This document shows, one piece after another, positions 19,173-28,441 of a stretch of 64,000 nt of DNA. The translations under genes and the position numbers were made by a program. How positions within the stretch are numbered: the first letter of the stretch is position 1; each line of letters starts with the position of its first letter. Under the pieces are notes generated by a model. It was given only the letters and a program-made list of their open reading frames with translations, searched no databases and was not told the origin of the DNA. Source of the DNA: Colwellia echini (GTDB lineage: Bacteria > Pseudomonadota > Gammaproteobacteria > Enterobacterales > Alteromonadaceae); NCBI RefSeq assembly GCF_002843355.2, contig NZ_PJAI02000013.1, positions 54,939-118,938 on the forward strand, read 5' to 3'.

Positions 19173-19619
19173 ATGTCAACAACAACCAAAACGCCGATTG
19201 GCCAACGTACTGTAATCGGATTCGATTTTGGTAAAAAGTATATTGGCGTAGCTGTCGGACAAGAAATGACGGGTAGTGCAACACCACTTGGCTCAGTTAA
19301 AGCAAATGATGGTATTCCTCATTGGGATAATCTAGCTAAATTCTTAACCGAATGGCAGCCTGATTTTATCGTTATTGGTTTACCGTTAAATATGGATGGT
19401 AGTGAGCAACAACTTACTTTAGATGCCAAGAAGTTTGGTAATCGTGTACATGGTCGCTTTGGCATTAAAATAGAGTTTCAAGATGAACGTTTAACCACTG
19501 CCGACGCTAAAGCACAGCTATTTGAACGTGGCGGCTTTAAGAACTTGAAAAAAGATAATATTGATGCGGAATCTGCACGCTTAATTATCGAAAGTTATTT
19601 TGAACAACAATATTCCTAG
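19173..19619 (+). CDS. ruvX: Putative pre-16S rRNA nuclease / Holliday-junction resolvase-like protein YqgF
   Basis: A 148-residue RNase H-fold protein of the YqgF/RuvX family, implicated in final 16S rRNA 5' processing. Catalytic acidic positions are seen in [14 protein letters not shown] (first Asp), [11 protein letters not shown] (Glu region) and [12 protein letters not shown] (last Asp). Ribosome site GAAGGA precedes the ATG. Last intact gene of the rsmE-gshB-yqgE-ruvX run. Confidence 0.95.
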   Translation: MSTTTKTPIGQRTVIGFDFGKKYIGVAVGQEMTGSATPLGSVKANDGIPHWDNLAKFLTEWQPDFIVIGLPLNMDGSEQQLTLDAKKFGNRVHGRFGIKIEFQDERLTTADAKAQLFERGGFKNLKKDNIDAESARLIIESYFEQQYS

Positions 19620-19685
19620 TTATCAGTCTTTTAACCATTCTATTTTTAGATGAGCTTACCTCAGTAGTTACCCTACAAAATAGTA

Positions 19686-19829
19686 GTGAATTTTATTAGG
19701 TTAATACGCGGTGTTGTATTACGAGATGTCGCAGTAGTAGATATGTGTTTTGATATGCTTTGGTTGATAGGTTTTACTTGTTTTGGCTTATTTGTGGCAG
19801 CTTTATCATTTAAAAAGACACTAGATTAA
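19686..19829 (+). pseudogene. Relict C-terminus of an ABC-2 type transporter permease
   Basis: An open frame of 47 codons reads NFIRLIRGVVLRDVAV, a hydrophobic helix (LWLIGFTCFGLFVAAL) and ends SFKKTLD. This resembles the conserved end of ABC-2 exporter permeases (IVRGIFLKGVG ... helix ... RFRKTLD). Everything before it is missing; the 65 bases after ruvX carry only out-of-frame fragments such as LTSVVTL-type sequence. It is best read as the remnant of a deleted transporter gene. Confidence 0.65.
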
Positions 19830-19854
19830 TTTAAATATAATTTGCTGTTATTTT

Positions 19855-20808
19855 TTACGGCTGCGTTGAGCCAATAATATACATTGCGCGTTTAGGTGTA
19901 AACACTAAACCTTTCGTGTCAATAAACGTGAACGGAATTGAAATATTCTTCAAACCGGCATTACGAATGATTGAAAAGTGTAAATGTGGACCCGTTGAAA
20001 AACCTGACGATCCTGAGCGAGCCAATTTATCGCCAATCGCGACTTTATCACCTTCTTTTACGATAGCTGTATCCATTAAAATATGCGCATAAGATGCAAT
20101 TGTACCGTCATCGTGTAAAACCATAATGACATTGGCTTTATCTAAAAAGTATTGCGTTGTTCCGCTCATATGATAATCATCTTTTACCCGAACAACAGTA
20201 CCTGCGCGTACAGCTGTTATATAAGTACCAACATCCATCGCAATATCAATTGCATATTTACTGTAATCACTTTTATGCGAAAACTTGCCATTGAAACCTT
20301 GTGTTATACGATGTCCCTTAGGTGATGAAAATGGCGGAAAGTAGTTATAATCATCAATATTCGTGGCAGGATCTCCCATTATCCAGCGAGAGTTTAGCTT
20401 ACCCGCTTTATTTTTAAGGGAAAATAACCGCTCATCGCCCTTTGCTGCTATAACTTTATTAGTCGTAATTTTTGTTTCAGGATTTAAAATTTCAATTTCA
20501 ATTGGAGCATAAAGTTTGTTTTGCACATGTAAGTCAAAACCTTCGCTATTTTTAACGTAATAAAGTCTAACATTACTGACTGATTTTTTATTTTTACTAT
20601 AGCCTAGTGTTTCAAATGTTTGTTCTGTTTCAGGCGGTTTATCGCTAAAAGCCCAATGTCCGTTAGCATCTTTATATTTATATAATTGCCCCGCGATGCT
20701 TATATTACTATGCGCAATTGATATAACTAACGCTATTCTTAGTGTTATTATTAGTGATGATGAGAACGAGAATGCAAGCCGACTCATTAGTAAACACAAT
20801 CCATGCAT
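19855..20808 (-). CDS. M23 family metallopeptidase with N-terminal DUF4124 domain
   Basis: A 317-residue exported protein: hydrophobic signal region (residues 8-35), a DUF4124 domain starting GQLYKYKDANGHWAFSDKPP, and a C-terminal LytM/M23 peptidase domain. Zinc ligands are visible: His and Asp in SHKSDYSKYAIDIAMD, and HxH in GPHLHFSI. M23 enzymes cut peptidoglycan cross-bridges; this form with KYAIDIAMD is common in marine gammaproteobacteria. GGAAGG five bases before the ATG supports the start. It diverges from another DUF4124 gene at 20986. Confidence 0.9.
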   Translation of the reverse strand: MHGLCLLMSRLAFSFSSSLIITLRIALVISIAHSNISIAGQLYKYKDANGHWAFSDKPPETEQTFETLGYSKNKKSVSNVRLYYVKNSEGFDLHVQNKLYAPIEIEILNPETKITTNKVIAAKGDERLFSLKNKAGKLNSRWIMGDPATNIDDYNYFPPFSSPKGHRITQGFNGKFSHKSDYSKYAIDIAMDVGTYITAVRAGTVVRVKDDYHMSGTTQYFLDKANVIMVLHDDGTIASYAHILMDTAIVKEGDKVAIGDKLARSGSSGFSTGPHLHFSIIRNAGLKNISIPFTFIDTKGLVFTPKRAMYIIGSTQP

Positions 20809-20985
20809 TTAAACCTTCCAGTAAAATCTTTAATAATATAAATAATTAATCATATCAAGCTGCCACATGCTAATAAAGCTGTGTTAATATTTATACAAAT
20901 AAAGAGTTATTTTTCGATAATACATTTAACAAAATAATAAACAAAATAATGAACTCAAAACTATTAAGATATAAGGGAATATATA

Positions 20986-21438
20986 ATGATTTGCTCTAAA
21001 AACGTAAAACTATTAAGTTGTGTTTTATTATTCACAACGAGTATTTTATCATTTAATTTACAAGCTGAAATTTATACTTGGATAGATAAAGATGGCACGG
21101 TGAATTACAGTGATAAACCTATCAGCGAAGAAAATGTAGTTGAATTGCAACCTATTGAAACCCCTAACTTGTCTGATGCTGTTGATCCCAACAGTGAATG
21201 GGAACAAGAGTTTCAAAAAGAACAACAAGCCAAAAAAGAGCAAGCCATTAATAAAGCACAAAGTGCACAAGAAAAAGAAACTTACTGTAATAACTTAAAA
21301 AGTGACTTAGCAATTTATCAACAAGGCGGACGTATTTATACAATGCAGCCGGACGGAACACGTGTCTACCAAGATCAAAGTGAAATGAATGCTAAAACGA
21401 AAGAGTTAACAAAACTTCTTAAACAAAAGTGCAGCTAA
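20986..21438 (+). CDS. DUF4124 domain-containing exported protein
   Basis: A 150-residue protein with an N-terminal signal peptide (cleavage after about residue 27, LQA), then the DUF4124 motif EIYTWIDKDGTVNYSDKP, then a charged Gln/Lys/Glu-rich coiled-coil stretch (about 75-95) and a short C-terminal region with two Cys. Likely periplasmic. Function unknown; it faces away from the M23 peptidase gene bearing the same domain, sharing a 177-base upstream region. Confidence 0.85.
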   Translation: MICSKNVKLLSCVLLFTTSILSFNLQAEIYTWIDKDGTVNYSDKPISEENVVELQPIETPNLSDAVDPNSEWEQEFQKEQQAKKEQAINKAQSAQEKETYCNNLKSDLAIYQQGGRIYTMQPDGTRVYQDQSEMNAKTKELTKLLKQKCS

Positions 21439-21498
21439 GCCACTGCAACTAATTTTTTGATAAAATAAGCAATCTCCTCCAGCACTATAGAGGTAAGG

Positions 21499-22179
21499 AT
21501 GAATACAGAATTACCTTTCATAAATATTAAAGCGCAGAGTAATCATCATGCGATTTTTTTAATGCTAACGGCTGTATTTGTTACTTTTACCACTTTAGCT
21601 TTCAGCCAGGGTCATTGGCTACAATTTAAATTAGTGCTTATTTTTATTTATCTATCCGCATTAGTGGTATTTATTACCGGTTTAGCTAAGTATCTTGAGC
21701 CAATATACAGTTTACGTTTAAGCCCTAAAGGTATTTATTATCACCATAGATATGGCCGGTGGCAGCTTGACTGGCAACAAATTCAACGTATCGCATTAAT
21801 GAATGAAACCTATGGTTTAACACAAGTTCAGCCGCCATACATTGCGATACGTTTACTCGATCTTAGCGTGCTGCCAAATCAAATATCTCCACGTTTAGCT
21901 AATCGGCTTATTCATGAACAAAGACCTTTAATAGCGCTTGCTATAAGACTGGATTATTTAACCTTGGAGCAAAGCCAACTTAATTTTGATCCTTATATAT
22001 TACCGTCAGGTGAGGTTTTAAAAGGACCAATTGCGGCTTTTATGCATCATACGACACTATTACATAGTGCTCTGGGTTATCATTTGTTTTTACCTCAAAC
22101 CGCACTGGATCGAGAACTCAATGAGTTCTGCTCACTACTAATAAAATGTAAGCAGTATTCGGTACAGTACAATGAATAA
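21499..22179 (+). CDS. DUF2982-like inner-membrane protein
   Basis: A 226-residue protein with two membrane helices (about residues 17-35 and 42-63), then a soluble part starting YSLRLSPKGIYYHHRYGRWQLDWQQIQRI, which resembles the PH-like DUF2982 family of Alteromonadales and Vibrionales. Ribosome site GAGGTAAGG lies just before the ATG. Function unknown. It follows the DUF4124 gene by 60 bases and may be co-transcribed. Confidence 0.7.
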   Translation: MNTELPFINIKAQSNHHAIFLMLTAVFVTFTTLAFSQGHWLQFKLVLIFIYLSALVVFITGLAKYLEPIYSLRLSPKGIYYHHRYGRWQLDWQQIQRIALMNETYGLTQVQPPYIAIRLLDLSVLPNQISPRLANRLIHEQRPLIALAIRLDYLTLEQSQLNFDPYILPSGEVLKGPIAAFMHHTTLLHSALGYHLFLPQTALDRELNEFCSLLIKCKQYSVQYNE

Positions 22180-22344
22180 AACGCGAAGACTTCAATAAAA
22201 ATAATATCGGTGAAGGTAAATTACAGCACTTTTTTCACATTTATATTACGCTATGACGTTATCAGCTTTGTAAGCCCCACGAAGTAACAACTCGAATATC
22301 AAGAAAACAATCATCATATTTATAAACATTTAGGAATTAACATT

Positions 22345-22866
22345 ATGAAAATATTAGCCTTTGGAGCTAGCAGTAGTTCGAAATCAATCAATAAACAATT
22401 AGCGACTTACGCAGCTTCATTAGCTTTGGATGCGGTGGTAGAAATATTAGATATTAACGATTATGAAATGCCAATATTTAGTGAAGATAAAGAACAAGAA
22501 ATTGGTCAACCTGAGGCGGCAAAAAACTTTTATGCCAAACTAGGTCAGACCGATGCGATTATTATATCTTTTGCGGAGCATAATGGTTCATACACAGCCG
22601 CTTATAAAAATTTATTTGATTGGACTTCACGTATAGATATGAAGTTATTTCAAAATAAACCAGTGGTTTTTCTTGCCACATCGCCAGGTCCTGGCGGGGC
22701 AAAATCGGTTTTAGGAGCTGCTACTGCCTCAGCACCTTATTTTGCTGCTGATGTTAAAGCCAGTATTTCGATTCCTAATTTCTTTGAAAATTTTGATCGC
22801 GAAAAGCAAGAAGTAACTAACCCTGAGTTAGTTAAACAGTTAAAAGCCGCTGTTGCCTTACTTTAG
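22345..22866 (+). CDS. NAD(P)H-dependent FMN reductase
   Basis: A 173-residue flavodoxin-fold protein of the NADPH-dependent FMN reductase family. The FMN phosphate loop is GASSSSKSINKQL (residues 7-19); FAEHNGSYTAAYKNLFDW and ATSPGPGGAKSVL are the other conserved cofactor segments. It reduces flavins or quinone-like substrates; the exact substrate is unknown. TAGGAA precedes the ATG; a terminator lies about 90 bases after the stop. Confidence 0.88.
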   Translation: MKILAFGASSSSKSINKQLATYAASLALDAVVEILDINDYEMPIFSEDKEQEIGQPEAAKNFYAKLGQTDAIIISFAEHNGSYTAAYKNLFDWTSRIDMKLFQNKPVVFLATSPGPGGAKSVLGAATASAPYFAADVKASISIPNFFENFDREKQEVTNPELVKQLKAAVALL

Positions 22867-22957
22867 TTCCTTTATTTATCTGTTTAGTTATCGTGTTTCT
22901 TAATATGCTTAAATATCGTATTTACAGCACATTTTTACTCGCTAATAATTCATTTAC

Positions 22958-22988
22958 AAACGGTTAAGCTGTTTAACCGTTTTTATTA
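22958..22988 (+). terminator. Terminator after the FMN reductase gene
   Basis: AAACGGTTAA pairs with TTAACCGTTT around GCTGT, followed by TTTTATT. Confidence 0.85.
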
Positions 22989-23224
22989 ACCAACTTCATT
23001 GTCACTATTGGGGCATGACCAGGCATGACCGTGAAAATTAATATTCAGTGAAGGTTGTATTAATAATTTCCTCAGTGCTCCCTTGAGTCTGACTTAAAGT
23101 TAACATTTACTGTAAATTCTTGAATTACCCCTTTAATCAGCCTTTAAAATGATTCCTTGAATAGTCTCTTAAGTTAGCATAAATTTACCTACAATCTATT
23201 AGCCATAAACCCAATGATAACTCT
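22989..23224. other. Intergenic region upstream of lysA
   Basis: AT-rich, no gene seen. No lysine-riboswitch core and no small lipoprotein gene (lptM/lppL) of the kind that often precedes lysA were found here. Confidence 0.5.
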
Positions 23225-24502
23225 ATGACACCAACTAGCTACTTCCCGCATAAAAATAACCAAATGTTTGTTGAAGATATTGCTGTTAGTGATATTGCCA
23301 AACAGGTGCAAACGCCTTTTTATTGTTATTCACATAGAGCTATTACTACTAGCTTTGACGATTACCGAATGGCTTTTAGCGATCAAGATGCTTTAATTTG
23401 TTATGCGGTAAAAGCCAATAGCAACCAAGCTGTACTCACTACATTGGCAAAATTAGGCTCTGGTGCTGATGTTGTTTCTATGGGTGAAATAAAACGAGCA
23501 ATCTTAGCTGGTATTCCCGCCAATAAAATTGTCTATTCTGGTGTGGCTAAAACCGAAGAAGAAATCAACTATGCACTTTCTTTAGGTATTTTTCAGTTTA
23601 ACGTTGAGTCAGAGCCTGAATTAGGCCTCATTTCAAAAGTAGCTACCGAACTTAATAAAACTGCCGCTATTGCTTTTCGTATTAATCCAAATGTTTGCGC
23701 CCAAACCCATGAGAAAATATCGACCGGAAAAGCCGAAAACAAATTTGGTGTACCTATTTCAAAGGCACGATTAGCTTATCAACAAGCAGCATTATTACCA
23801 GGTATAAAAGTACAAGGTGTGGACGTACATATAGGTTCACAATTAACTAGCTTGGCACCTTTTGAAGAAGCATATCAACATATTGCCCAATTAGTAGAAG
23901 AGTTGAGAGCGGATGGTCATGATATCAATGTAATAGATGTTGGTGGTGGCTTGGGTGTAACATATGCTGATGAAATTATTCCTAGTAAACTAACTTACGC
24001 CCAAATGGTTAATGCTCAACTTGGCCATCTCAATTGCAAAATTATCATTGAACCCGGTCGCTCATTATTAGCCAACGCAGGTATTCTAGTTTCCAGTGTG
24101 GTTTTTGTTAAAAGTGGTGAAGAACGTGAATTTTTAATTATTGATGCAGGTATGAACGATTTGATCAGGCCGAGCATGTACGATGCTTATCATCAGATAA
24201 TTGCGGTAGATACCAGTACAGCTAATGCTGATAGCAAGACTTTAAAAACTTATGATATTGTGGGCCCTGTGTGTGAGACAGGTGATACCTTTGCAAAAGC
24301 AAGGCAAGTCCATGAGGCTAAAACCGGTGACTTAATGGCCATTATGAGTAGTGGCGCTTATGGTTCAGTAATGTCATCTACTTATAATACGCGTATGTTA
24401 GCACCTGAAGTGATGGTAAAAGGCTGTGATTTTTCACTCGTGAGAATACGCCCAAGCTATGAAGATGTAATAAAACAAGACATAACACCAGACTGGTTAT
24501 AA
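23225..24502 (+). CDS. lysA: Diaminopimelate decarboxylase
   Basis: A 425-residue alanine-racemase-fold PLP enzyme converting meso-diaminopimelate to lysine. The PLP lysine is K63 in CYAVKANSN. Other motifs: GSGADVVSMGE, VHIGSQL, VIDVGGGLGVTY (phosphate-binding), IIEPGRSLLANAG, and the CETGD catalytic cysteine region. Length is normal. The ribosome site is weak. A run of nine Cs directly follows the stop. The common neighbour dapF is absent. Confidence 0.97.
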   Translation: MTPTSYFPHKNNQMFVEDIAVSDIAKQVQTPFYCYSHRAITTSFDDYRMAFSDQDALICYAVKANSNQAVLTTLAKLGSGADVVSMGEIKRAILAGIPANKIVYSGVAKTEEEINYALSLGIFQFNVESEPELGLISKVATELNKTAAIAFRINPNVCAQTHEKISTGKAENKFGVPISKARLAYQQAALLPGIKVQGVDVHIGSQLTSLAPFEEAYQHIAQLVEELRADGHDINVIDVGGGLGVTYADEIIPSKLTYAQMVNAQLGHLNCKIIIEPGRSLLANAGILVSSVVFVKSGEEREFLIIDAGMNDLIRPSMYDAYHQIIAVDTSTANADSKTLKTYDIVGPVCETGDTFAKARQVHEAKTGDLMAIMSSGAYGSVMSSTYNTRMLAPEVMVKGCDFSLVRIRPSYEDVIKQDITPDWL

Positions 24503-24630
24503 TTCCCCCCCCCTTTTTTAAAAGCTCTCTGATTATACGAACCCAGAGTTAACAATTAAGCTATTGAGTATTAAAGAATAAAGAAGTTAATACTCAATAT
24601 TAATACATTACCAATTAACAAGTATATCGC

Positions 24631-25290
24631 TTAACACCAACTAGCTTCATTACTTGGTGACTTTAACTGCTCTTCAATATTTGCTAGCAATACCCTATAA
24701 CCTACGTTGCCATAAAGCACCTGTCTACCGTTATCAATAATGTAGGTTGGGCTTCCCTTTAACGATTGCGCTTTAGCTTGCTGATAATCAGCCATTAATG
24801 CCGCCATTGCAGTACCATCATTTAATGCTGCTTTTACACTATCAACGTCGAAACCAGCCTGTGCTATCAGTTCAAATAAAACATCAAGTTGGCTAATTTC
24901 TTTCGCATCAATAAAAAATGCTTTACGAATGATTAAAGCCATTTCAATGCCAGCATCTTCACCTTGAGTTAAGGCTAGCCCTTTTAAAACAAGATGTGGA
25001 TTGGCTGATGACTTGGGTCTCACAGTTTCCCACAGTAACGAATTAACCGGTGCGTCAGGGTATTCTTGCGCTGAATGTTGTACATGCTTAGCAAAACCAG
25101 AGAAACCACCTTTTTCTTGCCACTGTGTAGGTATTTTATGACTCGCATCACCAAAAACATCCAGATAACGATAACGCACCTCAATTTTATCGGCTAATAC
25201 TTTATTTAATTCATCAATCCGTCGCTGAGCTATCCATGCCCATACACACAAAACATCACTGTAATACTCTATGATTATCGGTTGTGTCAT
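24631..25290 (-). CDS. DsbA-family thioredoxin-fold protein lacking CXXC
   Basis: A 219-residue cytoplasmic protein of the DsbA/FrnE-like fold (also related to 2-hydroxychromene-2-carboxylate isomerase). It starts IIIEYYSDVLCVWAWIAQRR, where FrnE-type enzymes have CPWCY-like motifs: C15 is kept but the second active-site cysteine is Trp. The cis-Pro loop GSPTYIID is intact. A simple disulfide oxidase role is therefore unlikely; it may act as a glutathione-dependent isomerase or transferase. Convergent with lysA. Confidence 0.82.
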   Translation of the reverse strand: MTQPIIIEYYSDVLCVWAWIAQRRIDELNKVLADKIEVRYRYLDVFGDASHKIPTQWQEKGGFSGFAKHVQHSAQEYPDAPVNSLLWETVRPKSSANPHLVLKGLALTQGEDAGIEMALIIRKAFFIDAKEISQLDVLFELIAQAGFDVDSVKAALNDGTAMAALMADYQQAKAQSLKGSPTYIIDNGRQVLYGNVGYRVLLANIEEQLKSPSNEASWC

Positions 25291-25636
25291 CTTATTACCT
25301 TATTATTTAAATCAAATATTTATAGCGTTAGATTATCAGTTATTACACTTTAAAGAATAATTAAAGTAGACATAAATACGATTATTTGAATCCAATATTT
25401 GTAAAGCTCTTAACTTGTAACGTCTATTTTTAGTACGTAAATTGTTAATATTATGCTGAATAATGACCATGATGGTATCTATAATGTAATAGTTTACAAA
25501 GTTTTTATATTTACACTTAGTTACACGTAGTTTCACGTTGGCTACAAACTAAAAATTTGATAAGATCGCACACAATATTAGACCTTCAACATTGAAAAAC
25601 ATTCAAACTTTATATTATTTATTTTTAAGGATAAAC
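25291..25636. other. Intergenic region between the DsbA-like gene and the DUF481 gene
   Basis: Very AT-rich divergent region that should carry both promoters. A 66-codon frame on the minus strand lacks an ATG and a ribosome site and resembles no family. No repeat or hairpin stands out. Confidence 0.5.
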
Positions 25637-26437
25637 ATGAAATCTAAATTAGCTATTGCAGCGCTTATATTATTACCCGTGTCTGGCCAATACGCCATGG
25701 CTGAAGAAGCTACTCCTGTAGAAGAACCATCATTAACTTTTTCTGCTGAATTAGGCTTTTTATTTCAAACTGGTGATAACAGAAGCGGTGATATTAAATT
25801 AGGTCTTAGTATGGATCATAAAAATGGTAAGTGGTTAAACTTATTAAATTTTAATGCCCTTGCTAAAAAAAGTGAGCAAGAAGACGCTGTTACTGGTGAA
25901 GAAGTTTATGAAAGTACTGAAAACAAGTGGAACATTAACGGTCAGACAAACTATTCAATAGGTGAAGAAGGTAAAAATTATCTTTACGGTAGTGCTTATT
26001 ACGAGCAAGATAAATTCAGCAGCTTTAATTACCAAACATCTGCCTCTATCGGTTGGGGTCGTCATTGGATAGATAATGAAAAAACTTCATTTTTTGCCGA
26101 TATCGGTCCGGGTATAAAATATGATGAATTGCGTGCTGATCCTACAGCAACTCCTGTAATTGAGGAGCACGGCGAAAGCGCGGTAATTTTACAAGCGCAA
26201 GCATTATACAAACATAAGTTAAATGAATATGTTGAATTTAAGCAATACTTTATAGTAAAACAAGCATTTGAAGACGACCAAAACAGTATTTACAAATCAG
26301 AAACAGCATTAACAGCTAAATTGATTGATGCATTACAATTTAAATTCAGTTTCCGTGTTGATTACGACACAGAAGTTGAAGAAGGTTATGAAAACACTAA
26401 TACTGAAACAGCTGTAACTTTACTATATAGCTTCTAA
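25637..26437 (+). CDS. DUF481 family outer-membrane beta-barrel protein
   Basis: From the ATG at 25637 (AAGGA six bases upstream) the protein is 266 residues; an upstream in-frame TTG at 25592 is less likely because the second start opens directly onto a signal peptide (MKSKLAIAALILLPVSGQYAMA). The mature part alternates polar and aromatic residues with YEQDKFSSFNYQTSASIGWGR and ends LLYSF, an outer-membrane barrel with a terminal Phe. The family (YdiY-like) is described as salt- or stress-induced, function open. A MITE-like element separates it from its terminator. Confidence 0.85.
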   Translation: MKSKLAIAALILLPVSGQYAMAEEATPVEEPSLTFSAELGFLFQTGDNRSGDIKLGLSMDHKNGKWLNLLNFNALAKKSEQEDAVTGEEVYESTENKWNINGQTNYSIGEEGKNYLYGSAYYEQDKFSSFNYQTSASIGWGRHWIDNEKTSFFADIGPGIKYDELRADPTATPVIEEHGESAVILQAQALYKHKLNEYVEFKQYFIVKQAFEDDQNSIYKSETALTAKLIDALQFKFSFRVDYDTEVEEGYENTNTETAVTLLYSF

Positions 26438-26492
26438 TTGTTTCTTTTAAATTACTTTTTTGAACATTTTATGTTCAATTTAAAATAATACA

Positions 26493-26759
26493 AGGGTCTG
26501 TTGAACTTTCGAGATTACTTTTACAGCAACTTGTTTGGTATTTAAACAAGGCAGAGTATGTGACGTGTAGCTAGCTACTCGTCACATACAATAACCTAGT
26601 ATAAATTTCAAACAAGTGCTGGCCTTTAGGGTTCATTTAAAACAAATTTACTTATTGTTACTCGCTTTTTTAATAGAATGACTATGATACAAAGCTCGCG
26701 CCGCGATTAAATCAGTTCTAAATTGAATAAATTTTAACCCTGAAAGATCAACAGACCCT
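26493..26759. repeat. MITE-like element with 20-bp terminal inverted repeats
   Basis: Ends AGGGTCTGTTGAACTTTC (26493 on) and its inverted partner ending TCAACAGACCCT (26759) match at 17 of 20 positions. The inside is non-coding and holds a strong hairpin at 26556-26589 (GTATGTGACG/CGTCACATAC). It is 267 bases long with no transposase, so it would be a non-autonomous element mobilised in trans. It lies between the DUF481 stop codon and the terminator at 26786. Confidence 0.75.
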
Positions 26760-26785
26760 AAAGTAATTACCTAAAAAAAAATTTT

Positions 26786-26828
26786 AAAAAGCCTGATTAT
26801 TTAATCATTTAAATAATCAGGCTTTTTT
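26786..26828 (+). terminator. Terminator downstream of DUF481 gene
   Basis: AAAGCCTGATTATTT pairs perfectly with AAATAATCAGGCTTT around AATCATTT, followed by more Ts. It lies about 350 bases from the DUF481 stop because of the intervening element. Confidence 0.9.
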
Positions 26829-27106
26829 CACCTTCTAAAATTCTAATCCTCGTTTAGCTGACAAACTCTACCTTTAAATCAGAGAGATTTACCGCCGCTC
26901 GTAAGATTACTCATGACTTATCTATTCTTAAATTGTATAATGACATTACACATCATTCATAATATGAATGAAATTATAAGCGTATTTGACTTGTTATACG
27001 ATTTTTAACAATTATCATAAGATTTCTTATTTTAGCTGTTCATTGACATGTATTAATCTAACTTATATTTATCTACCTTATCCCCACTCATAGAGTCATT
27101 AACAGC

Positions 27107-28054
27107 ATGAATATTTCTAAAATTGATTTGAATTTACTTGTTTATTTAGATGTATTATTAAGAGAAAAAAATGTTACTCGGGCAGCTAACCAACTTAACA
27201 TCACTCAACCAGCAATGAGTAACGGTTTAAAGCGTTTGCGTACCCTTTTTAATGACCCTATATTAGTCCGTACATCTGACGGCATGGTACCAACAGAACG
27301 GGCACGCTCGCTTGCACCGAGTATTGGTAAAATATTGCTCGAACTAGAAGAAGCATTACAAGGTGAAGAAGAGTTTAACGAATTAAATAGTCACCGTGTG
27401 TTTAGAGTAATGGCCAGTGATTATGCAGCATCAACCTTAATTCCAACCTTATTAAAAGCGATCAATAAAGTTGCTCCTAATGTAACTTTAGACATAATGA
27501 CACCGAGTGATGTTACCTTTCATGATGTTGAAGCTGGAAAAATAGATATGGCAATCAACCGATTTGATGAATTGCCACAATCTTTCCACCAAAAAACTAT
27601 TTGGCGCGATACTTTTTCTTGTTTATTAAGTGCTGAAAGCCCATTGGTGAAGAAATTCAACTTAAATGCTTATTTAAGCGCTAAACATGTTTGGGTTTCA
27701 AAAACAGGTTTTGGTGTTGGTGTTGGTATGGATCCAAAAGATTTTCAAAAGCTAGGCTGGGTTGATGAAGCCCTAGCCCGTTTAGGTAAAAAACGAGACA
27801 TAAAAGTATTTACTCGTAATTATCATGTTGCCATGCAGTTAGCTTATGAAGACAATTTAATTGCAACTCTGCCAACCAAAGCAGCTCTTTTACATAGAAA
27901 TGACAATAATTACACTATTGTGAAACCACCTTTTGATATCCCAGGCATAGAATTAAAAATGATTTGGAGCCCTTTACTCCATCATGATGCCAGCCATATT
28001 TGGTTTAGACAGTTAGTTGTTGCCGCCGCAGAAAAATGCCAGATTAACATGTAA
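27107..28054 (+). CDS. LysR-family transcriptional regulator next to lrgAB
   Basis: A 315-residue LysR regulator. Winged helix in residues 1-60 (LNLLVYLDVLLREKNVTRAANQLNITQPAMSNGLKRL), then a periplasmic-binding-protein-like effector domain. The DNA-binding part resembles the NodD/LinR branch. lrgA starts six bases after its stop and in the same direction, so it probably controls its own operon, as CidR-type LysR proteins control cidAB. The effector is unknown. Confidence 0.9.
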   Translation: MNISKIDLNLLVYLDVLLREKNVTRAANQLNITQPAMSNGLKRLRTLFNDPILVRTSDGMVPTERARSLAPSIGKILLELEEALQGEEEFNELNSHRVFRVMASDYAASTLIPTLLKAINKVAPNVTLDIMTPSDVTFHDVEAGKIDMAINRFDELPQSFHQKTIWRDTFSCLLSAESPLVKKFNLNAYLSAKHVWVSKTGFGVGVGMDPKDFQKLGWVDEALARLGKKRDIKVFTRNYHVAMQLAYEDNLIATLPTKAALLHRNDNNYTIVKPPFDIPGIELKMIWSPLLHHDASHIWFRQLVVAAAEKCQINM

Positions 28055-28060
28055 CTCACT

Positions 28061-28441
28061 ATGACAAATTTGTTTTACACTCTTTTTGCCATCAGCATAA
28101 GTTTATTATTGGGTAAGCTTGCTAATTATTTGTTAGCTGGTTTACCTGCTAGTTTATATGGAATGATCTTTTATGCTGTGTTTCTACAGCTTAATTGGCT
28201 GAGCGCAGATAGGGTTGCCGTAACAAACCAGTGGCTAATTCGACATATGGGTGTTTGCTTTGTACCAGCAGCAATAGGAATAATCAACCATTTTCAATTA
28301 TTACAACAACATGGCCTAGCATTAGTAGGTATAATTTTCAGTACCACGTTTATTCTAATAACCTTTATAGGCTTACTCAGCGAACGTTTTTTAATTAAGT
28401 CTGTCACCGAAACCTCCGACATGAGGGCTGATAATGATTAA
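28061..28441 (+). CDS. lrgA: CidA/LrgA family holin-like membrane protein
   Basis: A 126-residue protein with four predicted membrane helices (about 3-20, 28-45, 60-78, 86-108) and the family motif LPASLYGMIFYAVFL followed by RHMGVCFVPAAIGII. CidA/LrgA proteins are holin-like and, with LrgB, take part in murein hydrolase control or in export of small metabolites such as pyruvate. Six bases after the LysR gene; overlaps lrgB. Confidence 0.88.
   Translation: MTNLFYTLFAISISLLLGKLANYLLAGLPASLYGMIFYAVFLQLNWLSADRVAVTNQWLIRHMGVCFVPAAIGIINHFQLLQQHGLALVGIIFSTTFILITFIGLLSERFLIKSVTETSDMRADND

Noticed and set aside
22989..23224. Lysine riboswitch upstream of lysA
   Set aside because: No conserved core motifs or long leader structure seen.
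25336..25536. 66-codon minus-strand frame
   Set aside because: GTG start without ribosome site, low-complexity AT-rich composition, no family recognised.
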